Positions 41,601 to 53,600 of a stretch of 64,000 nt of DNA are shown here, one piece after another. Below the pieces are notes generated by a model. The model was not told the origin of the DNA. It searched no databases and worked only from the letters and a program-made list of their open reading frames with translations. This stretch comes from Mermis nigrescens (taxonomy: Eukaryota; Nematoda; Enoplea; Mermithida; Mermithidae). The stretch spans positions 434,001 to 498,000 of the forward strand of contig JAVLUZ010000150.1 in the NCBI GenBank assembly GCA_036768485.1, in the 5' to 3' direction. The first letter of the stretch is position 1, and each line of letters opens with the position of its first letter. Position numbers and translations under genes: made by a program.

Positions 41601-44600
41601 ATTCATATTTTTGATGAAATGTTTCAGTACTGTTGCAATGCGGAATCGCATCAGTTGGTTTTTAGCAAGTTTTTTGCGATCGCGTAAATTTTCAGATTTA
41701 ATGTTTTTATGTTTATCTTCCCAGATATTGGTCAGCTTGGCTTTATGAATGAATCAAATTTTCCCATTGAACAGTCAGCTTATTTTTCTTTTTGCTGTTT
41801 TGGAGATTGATGAATCGCAGTGACGCTTTGGAGACCTTGATGAGTCCGCTTGGAATGGATGATAGAGTGTAGAAAAGTGTATGCAGATGTTTTGAATCGT
41901 CCTTTTCACGGTACAAATAAAAGATATTTGATTTTTTCTTTGATTTTCTGGTTCAGCAAAGACGTTTCAGGCACTAACGTATTTTTTTGCCAGAGGAATG
42001 CTAAGTATCTGGCTTCAAATTTGAGTTCATACGATTCAATAAAGTCACTATCCTGTTGACATCAGCTCATTTTTGTTGTCTGCATTTTTTCGTTTTTGTT
42101 GATTTTTTCTTTTTTCCTCGATCTTCAGCTTTAACCAGTATTTGCATAAATTGCTTTTGATTAAATTCACAATTCAGATTCCCAGGTTAATTCTGCAGAT
42201 TGGGAATGACGCCGGCTCCTGAATTGGGCCTCCAAGTCCTGAAATTTTGGCAGATTCGGATTCCAAATACGGTATATTAGACGACACTCCGAATGACGTC
42301 ATCAATTCTTCTACTACGCTCTTGAACGGTATTGAGCTCGAAACGCCCGAATTTTCGAGTGAGTCGTTTTTGATGACTATGAAATTAGTAATTTTTGTTT
42401 CACTTGGATTTCATACCACCTATTTACAAATATCCATGTCGTTCACCCGGCTCTACTACCAGGCACGTATCTCTGGGGGGAATGTGGACCTTCGGTCAGT
42501 ACCCCCAAAATTCAGAAAAATCGAAAAATAGGACTTTTTATTTGTTATTTTGTGCCATTTTTGGTCTTTCTGTAACTTAGTCCCGCCCAACTTTGTGTTG
42601 GTCCCCCTAAAATAGGACGGCCAGCTGCTGCCTGTCTGCTACGCTGAAAGATTGTTGATTTACGAGTTTTAAGCATCTTTTCCTTGGTGAAATTGAGGCT
42701 GCGGCGTACAAAAATTCAAACAGCGCTAGCTCGACTTCGAAACATTTGTCAAATTTTGAATTTCGACCAAAAATTATTACTTGGCACGAAATGTGTAACA
42801 TTAGATATTTTGTGCTGGGCTCAACAAATGCTAGTCTAGCTATACATGCACAGTATGGGAATTCTTAGAGAGTGAACCCTAAGCGCCTTTTTGGGCCCAA
42901 AAATGGCCGGTACGCCTATAAAAACATCGTTTTTTGGCGTTTCTGACGATACTCTATCCTTCTAGAGCATGAAATCATGAAAAAAATTTCGAAAAAAGTC
43001 GAATGAAATTGACAATTATATCAGCTTAAAACATGAGATATATGGCGCGAAGCGCCGAAAATTTGGCGATTTTGAGCAAATAGATAGCCAAAAACCCTTA
43101 AAAAGACACTTTTTCTACCAATTTTTAGGTAAGTTTAGGAAACTTTTGAAAAATCGCCAATGCTGGGGGGTGAAAAATTTTTTGCGGGGGTGAAAAATGA
43201 TTCTGCCGGGGGTGAGAACCCCCCAACTCCCCAAGATCATGTATGGTCATAGCAAGTCATCTTAATTCCTCTCGAAGCTGATCATTTAATCGCTTTTCTC
43301 TATTTTATCCGGCCAGACTTAACAGGTCGTGTGAGTTTCATTTATGAGATCTGACAAAAAGAAATGAAATTAATGCAACATCCAATTTTAACTACTTATT
43401 CTAAGAGATGAACTATTAATGTAAAAAATAAATCTACTTTGTTTAATGATATCCACTCAGCAAGTACATTTTTGAGTTTCTACTACTTCTTTGGACGTAA
43501 AGCTAAAACACTGACTTTGAATAGCCTAAATTGTAAACAGGTCTAGATTTCTGCTCCAGAAACAGCTCAAATATCAAATTAGCATGTTTGAATTAGTCAA
43601 TATTCTTCAAATAGACCCTTTGTATGCTTCTTCACTATTGCCTAGATTGATCTTAGAAGAGAATCTTACATTTTTACTCTAAATTACTGGTGTTTTTTTA
43701 CCCGGGGCTGAGGTAATCCCAACTTTACACACATCACTGCCTAGATTAGTATTGTCTTTCATTGTTTACTTCACTTCTATACCGCGCAGCGTTTTTTTAT
43801 CGCGCTGTAATCGAAATTTTCATATGCTTGTATTAAAGCATAGTGATTAATTAGAATTGTAAACGAAAGCGTAATATTTATTAGTGTAAATAACTTTACA
43901 TTTGTGCAGAAAATTGATAACTGCACACTTATGCACAAAATTGATAACTTTACACTTGCATAAAATATATAAGTTTGTACTTTTGCGTACAATTAATAAG
44001 TAAACGCTTTTGCATAAAATTAGGTAATTATTGATTTTCGAGCGATTTTCTCGAATTATCCCAATTAAAGGTGTCGCACTCGTCCATGTCGGCTCTTCCT
44101 CCTTGTGACGACGCTACCTTTTCGGCCCCCGAAAATCGGCTCACGATCAATAGTCAAATATATCACGTGTCGAGTGTGCCAAATATTAATCGCAATTATG
44201 CGGATGCTGAGGGGTTTGGCACCCAGCCAACGACCCCCAGGCCCCAAAGACCGCCTCCTCCTCGCCATCCTCAGCAAAATACGTTTCCGGTGGACATTCC
44301 GGTTGACCCCTGGGCACTGGCTTGGGCTGACAATGTACATATATAAACAAATCTATTCAGGCTTATATTTTACTTTTTTAATTTTATATAGTTATTTTAT
44401 TTATTCGCGACTTATGATTAATCAATGTAAAAAAAGCCTAAAATTAGCGTAAAGTGCGTATGCCTCGCTTTGCGTTTACTATCTTATTTCACTGCGTAAT
44501 TTAAGACTCGTATTTTTATTTTTAAATATTTATATCTTTACTCTTACAATTTTTATTTCTGTAGCGTTTTTTATGACTTGTTCATTTACCGTTTTTAATT

Positions 44601-47600
44601 TTTAATTTTTTTCCTTCATTTTTAATTTTTTACTGACGCTTGTCTTAAAATGCCGAATTCTTTTAATATTGTTTTCTTATTTACTGACTTTTTTATACGT
44701 AAGTCGGCGTTCTAAAATTCTGAATGTTACACAATCTTTGTTTACCGAAATCTTCTTAACGAATATTCTAGATTATAATTCCAGTGTGGCGAAATCAGTA
44801 ACCCATTGTTGACGCCGAATTTTAAGCATAAAACTAATTTAATCAATTATCAAATACGGAATAAAAAATTTCGAACCGACCTTGGCCAGACATTACCTAC
44901 GTGCATACATGTAGCGGGGGTGTGGGGATCCCCCACCCAGTGTTGGTCGTCGTGCCCCGTTCCCCAAAGCCAAGAAATTTTCGAATCCCTTTACTTTGGG
45001 AAAAAATTGAATTTTTGGCCCTTTTTTCAGGCGTTTTTTGGCCGTTTTTGGCCACAAATTTGAGGTCATTTACTCCTCCACCTGAAAATGGCCGGCGACG
45101 CCATCCATAAATTTTGATCCGTTATATGTATTCGCACGTGCATATAATGGGGATTTTTTGGGGTGAAATCGGGACTTTTTTCTAAAGCGCCTTTTTGGAC
45201 TAAAAAGCGATGGAAATGCATCAAACACGTCGCACAAAATTGAGAAACAATATCGAAACATTCGAATAATTCGAATCACATATTTAAGGAATAAGTGTGC
45301 CGAAACCTTGACACATTTGGACCATAGGTGGGCGGCGCCGAGAGTTCTGGGGGTGCAGGATTTTTTCAAAGGTCAACGAATGGCCTTAAAAATGGTCATA
45401 TGGCTGAAAAACACCATTTTTCAACGTTTCTCATCGAGCACTATCCATTGACTTAAAAAAATTGCGACGAAAAAACTGAAAAGGGTTTTGAAAATTGAAT
45501 TCTGCGAGGTGCATAGCCCCCAACTCCCCCCCTCCCACCAACCCCCTCTCCCCCAGCCCAGGTATGATTTTGACCAAAACGTGGCGATCACCGAACTTTT
45601 TTCGCCTCAAAGTTTCGGATTTTCTGAATTTTTTTAGCCTTCAACTGGACTTGCCCGAATAAATAAGAATTTATTCTTCCTACCGTAGAAGGGTCTGTGC
45701 ATACGTGGGCAGCAAGAAAATTCTGGGGGGTGCAAGATTTTTTTGAAGGTCAAAAAAATGGCCTTAAAAATGGTGGTATGGCGATAAAAACACCATTTTT
45801 CGACGTTTCTCATCAAGCACTATCCATTGGCATCAAAAAATTGCGAAAAAAAGGAAAAAAAATTTTCAAAAATTGAATTTGGGGGGGGGGGGGTATTTTG
45901 ATTTCTGGGGGTAGTTTGGTTTCTGGGGGTGCATACACCCAAAACCCCCCCACGCCTAGTGTGGGTCTGTGGCACGTGCTTGGACAGCAGCCAAATGCTA
46001 GGTGTCTGTGTGGTAAAAAACCGGCAAAAACCCCACAAAAAAATGTGCCGAAAATTAACCTTTTTAGTGGCCAACATGTTCCCAATCAGGAACATATTTT
46101 CAAAATTTTGTTGCAAAAGAACAACTCATCTAATTTAAATAAGACTTGTTTTGGATGGGAAACAAGATGTTTACATATCCTGTGAAAGCAATTTTAAAAC
46201 TTAATTATGAGTATATGCTACGCTATACTGTCTTAAGTTAGACAAAAATAGCGAAAGTTTGTCATGTTTAGAAATTTGCATAATGTCAATTGACATACAA
46301 AATTTTTGAGCCAAATGTCATGCAGTCATGTTTGCAGAGGTTTTCTGATCATTTTGGTATCTTATTCATTTTTATTTAGTTGTTCATCAAAAGTTATGTT
46401 TAAATTTATATTGATGTTCCCGTTTGGGAACGTTGGCTCCTAGGAACGCAAAAATATATAATTCCTGGAAAGAGAACAAAATCTATGAGGCCGCATATGT
46501 AACCTCGATGATGCTCTTTAGTGACCTCTCATGCCTTCCTTCAATTTTCTAGAGCTCAAAAAGCATTCTGGTATGACTCCAATGCACATATTCCAAATAT
46601 TAAATGCAGGTTTATAGGATTATTTACTTGATTCTATGTGTTACGATTACACAACAATGTAGCTCTTGATTTCTAGCAGTTTTTAGGCAAAAATTCAAGT
46701 GTTTCTGTAAACTAATTTTAGGTGCTTTTGCAGAAATTACCTGCTCTACCTCACATACTTTGCTTTATCTTTTTTTACTATAACTTATAGAGCCATGAAT
46801 CTTTAGAGGCCTAGAGACAAATTTTTCGTGAATTCATGCACAATATCATGTGTTTTTGATCTGAAGAACTTGCACTGCACTTTATCAAACTTTATATAAC
46901 TACTGATTGCTAACATTTTTCAATAGCTCAGAAGCAGTGCTATCAACATAACTAACCTTTGAGTGTGAGTTTATTGGATTATCAATAACAACTGCAAATA
47001 GGTAAATGTCCGAATAGGGTAAATGTATGATTTTATGACTTTTATTCACTGTAAAATTTTACTTATTGAGAAATGTATGAAATTGCCAAATTGACTATAT
47101 TACACCCTGACTTCCTGTTATATCCCAAATCCTTGATTCATGGTTTCAATTTTTAATATACCGACATATACATCAATGCAGTGTAAATAGCTCTGAGATC
47201 ACGGGCATTGAGTTCAACAGCGTAGAAATGAGAAAACCAATAAATTTTGAAACATCCAGAAAATACGAAAATACAGATTATAGCTTTTTACTCATCATAG
47301 CTAGACATTATTTAATGTTATCTGGAAAGTAAGCAAATCTAACAAAAAAACAAATATAGAGTTACGGTGTCTACTAGAAGTTTCTTGGTTTTCTGAGGTT
47401 TATAGTTCCCATCAGAGTTTCAAACACTCAAAACCACACCCTTGTAGGCTCTCTATTTGACAATTTGACAGTTTAGATCACTTGTATTATCAATGTTTGT
47501 AGCAGATCGCTTTAATCTTATTTGTTTTGCAAAAACATAACAGAACAGCAATTCGATAAAAATGTTCCTGAAGAAGCCAACGTTCCCAATAGGTAACATA

Positions 47601-50600
47601 TGAACAACTATGATAGAGATGAGAGCTTTTGCTCTGGTTTTTTGCATATAGTCTTAGATTTTACAGATTTGAAACATATTAAGATTGCATTGCTGTAGCA
47701 CATCTGCATCATAGAGCGGACTTTAAAAGGTTAAATTCTGAGGGTCTTCCGATTTTTGTGAGTCTGTCTGATCCTTTGGGTGTATAATGCTCCGCACCCA
47801 ACGCCCATGGGTGGCTTCAATTGATTTTCGGCCTCATATTTTTATTTGTATTTTTGTATTTGACACACGTTTTTATTTAATCATTTATTTATCTATTTAT
47901 CATTTATTTATTTGTACGTTATTAGAGCTTGCCGAGCCTAGTTCAAGGAGATAGCAGAAGGAAAAATTTTTCATGTAAATAAAGCAAACTTGAAGCTCGA
48001 GACGAGCGGGAATAAGACTGCTTTCGCAATAGTGCTGGAAATTTCATAATCATAAATTGTACTTTACGCATGTATGTAGTTCATGCGTCCACATTTCTAT
48101 CAAGTTTTAGGCAATTAGAGCCTGTTAAGGCATACGTGGGCGGGGGGGATTTGGGGCGGTCATGCCATCCCCCATCAAACCGAAATAGCCCTTCCCCAGA
48201 ATTCAATTTTTCGAAAATTTTTTTCTGTTTTTCTTCGCAATTTTTTGATGCCAATGGATAGTGCTCGATGAGGAACGTTGAAAAATGATGTTTTTAGCGC
48301 TATACCACCATTTTTAAGACCATTTTTTGACCTTTGAAACAATCTTGCACCCCTACCCAGAACTTTGGTGCCGCCCACCTCTGCATTACATGCTTCCTGA
48401 CTGACGCCTTCCAAGACCGGCTTACTTGCATTCAGTTACATAATTATAATTTCGATCTAATTTATCACGATTTAAGTCCAGTTTCTCACTTGCCCCTAGT
48501 TGTTTTTTCAATTTTTTTGATAATTAATTTCTATTAAAAATATTAGCGTTTGAAATGTTTTCCATAATTTAATAATTATTATCGAATATGATCCGATAAT
48601 TGCGATAATTCATTGGTTTCAAAAAATGTAATTATTATATAATTATTATAAATATTATTATTATATTTTTTCATAATTTATGGCGTTTGATTTGGAATTT
48701 TAGGGTGACGCGCACACTCGCGTTCCCGATGAATCATCGGGTCCAGTTGAAGACGAATGGTCCAGTTTTTTACAAAGTCGCTCAGCCCCGACCTCAGCTG
48801 CGCAAAATCCTGGTAATTCGACGATTTATTAACAATTCTATTCATATTTTGTTACGAATATCAGGCACGTGTCTCTGGGGGGATGTGGGGTTCGGACCCC
48901 TCCCCCAATTCAGAAAAATCAGAAAAATAGGACTTTTTCTAAACGTTATTTCGTGCTATTTTTGGGCTTAGTCCCCCAAAATTGGTGTTGGCCCCCCAAA
49001 ATAGGACGGCCAGCTATATACGTGCCTGACGAATATTATTACCTGCAATGTTTTGTTGATTGAGAAGGAAAAGATTTCTGGAAAAAAACTGAAAACGATC
49101 GATTATATTTAGTGCTTCGCTCATTTGACAGATCTGTTTGACCGCTGAACCCGGAAAGCATACTGTGAGTTAAGAGATACATAAGGGAGCCGATTCAATT
49201 CATTTATGGGATCACCTAACGAATTTTCGGAAAATTGCGAATTTCGGGGGTCTGAAAAAATTTTGAGGGCTTGAAAAATTTTGAGTGAAAACTTTTGGGG
49301 GAAGTTGAACCCCCCAAAAGAATATTTATGATGCTGACTAGCAATCCCAGATGGACCACACCCTAAATCAGTTGGTTTAATAATTTTGGCAGAAATTCGA
49401 TGTCGCTCATGTTATATTCTTTGAAGCCCGAAATTCGCGAAAACTAGAAAATCTCGTTTTAGAATTTTGAGGATCAGCCCAAAAAAATTTTGGGGATCAG
49501 CCTAAAAAAATTTTTAATTAAATACCTTTTTTGGCCTCGAAAAAGCCATTTTTTACCTTTCATGCTCTTTCGTTAGAGCAATGATAGCGTAGAAAGTTTT
49601 CGACAAAAATTCCGTTAAATTTAACAAAATATATTCAAAAATGGCTAAAACGTTGAAAAATGGTTCTATTGGAATAAAATATCGCCGAAAATGCTTAGAA
49701 CGGAACATTTTCTATGATGTTTTTATTATAAATGGAAAATTATGTGGAAGGGGAAAACCTTTAGCCCCCACACGCCTATCCCTATATTATTTTTTTCTTA
49801 ATTCCAGACGGGTCAGCCATGGCTTTCAGCAGTTCTTGGTGCCCAGAAATCTGCCCACTTCCATCAAGTTCACGCGTGGCGTTGGGGATTAGAGGGGTCT
49901 CGATTACACCTGGGCGTGGGGTTCTTGGGGGTTATGCACCCCCTCCCCGAGAAACCAAAATACCCCCCCCAGAAATCAAAATAACCCCCAGAATTCAATT
50001 TTTAAATTTTTTTCGTTTTTTCGCAATTTTTTGATGCCAATGGATAGTGCTCGATGAGAAACGTCGAAAAATGATGTTTTTTTCGCCATACCACCATTTT
50101 TGAGGCAATTTTTTCGATCTTTGAAAAATCTTGCACCCCCCCCAGAATTTTCTTGCTGCCCACGTATGGTCTCGACCCTCTGCATGCAAAATGCTTTCCT
50201 CACACACCTTGGCATTGGGGAAGCGGGTACCCCTCTAGACGTCTTCTTGTACAGGGGAAGGTTTGGAGGAGATTTTGACCCCCCCAGAATGGCAAATGAT
50301 TCCCCGCAAAATGGCTGCGACCCCCTCCCCAGAATTATCGATTTTTTGTAAAAGTTGTAAAAGATTTGCCTTTTTAAGCGTTTTTGGCCCAAAACCTCAA
50401 ATTTTTGGCGCCTCGCGCCGTATTCACATTTTCTGACCATATTTCGTTCAATTTACTCAATTTTTTCCAAATGTTTTAACGTTTTCATGTTCTGGAAAGA
50501 ACGAGCATGTTCTAAAACGTCAAAGAACAGTGTTTTAACGTGTACCCATCGTTTTTTAGCCCAAAAAGGCACTTTTAAAAAAAGGTTTAGGCCTGACCCC

Positions 50601-53600
50601 CCTGCAGAACTACCATTCTGTACATGTATGGTACCCCTCATCTGATATTTTCGAAAATCAAGTACTGTCAAGCGATTTTGAAACAACGAATAGTGTTGTA
50701 TGACAATTTTTGAGCTTACTGCGAAAAAAAGGCCGAAAGTTTTACCTCAAAACGATAGAAAATTTGAATAAATAAGAGTAAATTAAACAAAAAATGTGTG
50801 TATGGCGCAATGCGCCGAAACTTTGAGATTTTTTAGCCAAAAATGCGCTAAAAACACAAGGCACGCGTTTTACAACTTTTGATATTTTTTACAAAAAAAA
50901 ATCGATAATTCTACCGGCTCGCAGCCATTTTGCAGGGTGTAACAGTTGCCGTTCTGGGGGGGGTAAAACCCCCACCCAGAACACGCCTGGATATGTTTTG
51001 CACACTATTTCGCTAGTTTAATATTTTTTTACTATTTCTACTTTTCTGTGACAGAAAACAAAAAATGCGAAGAAACTTGCAACTACTTTTTCTTCACTAT
51101 TGTGTAGAGCTCTTTCATAAAATCTCAAAAATGCCTTCATTTTTTACTACCCCCGATCATACATGCACAGCATGGGAATTCTGAGGGACGGGGATGAAAG
51201 TATAAAGTGCCTTTTTTGGGTCCAAAATTTGTAGGTACGCGTCAATAACATCGTTTTTCAGGCGTTTTTTGACGATGCTCTATCTTTCTAGAGCATAAAA
51301 ACAAGAAAATTTCAAAAAAATCAGAAAATTTGTAACAAATTGAACAAAATATAGTCAAAACATGAATATAATGGTGCGAAGCGCCAAAAATTTGACACTT
51401 TTGAGCAAATAGATACTTCGCTAAAAACGCTGGAAAAAGCATGTTTTCTATAACTTTTTAGAAAATTTTTGGAACTTTCAAAAAATCGCTAATTCGGGGG
51501 GGTGAAAAAATTTTTGCAGTGGGGTGAAAATTGTTCGGGGGACGAAGCCCCCTCTCCCTATCCCAAGATCCTGATGGTTCTCGAGATATCTGACTTTCAA
51601 AGTCTGTTTTCCAACCCGCCCACCCCCCTTCGAAATAAAATTAGCCTTGTGCCTGTGTACATAGGAAAAATTTATTTTTGAACGTTTCCTACGTTGCTCT
51701 ATCCTTCCAGTCATTGATTGCATAATGAAATATTTTAGTAAAATTCAACGACTTACGGTCAAAAACGGTTGTTCATCGCAAACAACCGAAAAAATTGACG
51801 CGTTTGAGTAAAATACTTTATAAAAACCCTTTATAAATATTTTTCCTTATCTTCATTTTCATAATGGATACAAAATTTTGAAATAAAAAGCCGGATGATG
51901 GATATAAATGGCGAAAAACCTTATTTTTTCAACATCGAAAGGTACCAAAAATCGGAAAAAATTTGCACATGAATTTCAGGGATCCAGTCTATTTAGCGTG
52001 AGTTGTAAGCCTACGTGGGAAGCAAGAAAATTCTGGGGGTTGCAAGATTTTTCAAAGGTCGAAAAATGGCCTTAAAAACGGTGGTATGGCGAAAAAACAC
52101 CGTTTTTCGACGTTTCTCATCGATCACTATCCATTGGCATCAAAAAATTGCGAAAAAGACGAAAAATTTTTTAAACTGAATTCTGGGGGTATTTCGATTT
52201 CGGAGGGGCAGGTGTGCTTGTATTTCCCAATCCCCACCATGCCCATACATGTACGTGTGCCTAAGTCCTCCTTGATTGAGTGTCCTTTCCTTACGCATAG
52301 TGTCGACACATGCACGGCATGGCCGATATGTATAGCATCAGCCGGTGGGGGTCAAGAATTGACCTTCTTGGGTCAAAATAGCCTCAAAAACTGATAAGCG
52401 CTAAAATAGCGTGAAAACTCCGATACTACACAGCTTCTGGTCAATTTAATTCACTTTTAAAACAAATCTTTAATTCTCATCCGTTTTGTGCCTTTATTTT
52501 GCTTCATTTACTCAAGAAAATTTCTCATTTTTTCCATTCTGGGGTGTATAGATCACACTGGGCGTGAAGGGGGTTTGCGACCTCCTCCCCCACAGAAGTT
52601 GAAGTAACCCCCACAGGTTACTGTAGACTGCCAGAATTATATTTTTAGTACCATTTCTGGCGATTTACCCTATCCTAACCCCCCCCCAGAAATTTAGTGC
52701 TGCCCATGTATGGTCTATACCCCCACACCGCCCCCTCCCACGTGCATGTCTGGTGGGGACCCTCCTCTAGAAACTGGTCCCCAAAAAGCAATAGAATTGA
52801 ATTTGTGTTATTTTTTGGCAGTCAGGGTACCGGACCGGGCATTTAGGGTGAGGGTGAGTGATATTCTTTTGTTTAGCCAAAAATGGCAAAGAAACATCAA
52901 AAATGGCCTAAAAATGCTAGTTTTTGCCCAGAGCAGCTTGGGGGAGTGGACAACTTTAACTGATGGATTCCCATCCTCCTGATACATTATGCCAGACGTG
53001 CACAGGCACGAGCAGTCTGAGGGTTGAAACTTCGAAAAACGTGCTAAATTTAAAGAAAATTAGTCAAATTTAGAGCAAATTTTAAAAAATATGTTAATTT
53101 TGCGGATAAGAAGCTCTAAAGACCTATGATAAAGTCACGGTTTTTTTGTATTCGGCGAAGATTTTTCCCGATGTACAAACACTTATCAAAAGCGTCTTTG
53201 AACATGTACGAGGGTTGTTAATTTCAGTGGCGGATCCAGGATTTTACTAAGGGAGGGGGGCGGAACCATGACTTGGGCGGAAAAATTAGCCGTTTTAACC
53301 CGAAAATTGCTAAAAATCGCTCAAAAATCCTTAATTTTGCGCAATATTTTTGGCCAATGTGGGGGCGGCCGCCCCCCCCTTAATCCGCCCCTGGTTAATT
53401 AAGTTCGTTTTAGCTGTCTAATAACTTTTTTTGTATAGGAGATATCAACCTGTCCTTTTTTGCATATGGTGACGCAATTTCTGCTTTACGTTACCAGAGT
53501 CATCATCTTTTTCTATTTTTTTCCGCCTTTTCTAGAAAAATTTTTTAAAATACCTGACTTCTTTGGTTAAAAAACAACTTTTATCTTGTTGCAGCTTGGG

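Noticed and set aside
44105..44452. Second open frame across exon 8 (Arg/Leu-rich)
   Set aside because: It is the shifted shadow of the proline-rich frame and lacks the SH3 and DPW motifs.
49808..49890. Possible extra tail exon after ATTCCAG ([11 protein letters not shown]...)
   Set aside because: No donor in the needed phase, runs into a B MITE target site, and exon 9 joins exon 10 perfectly without it. Could only be an alternative end.
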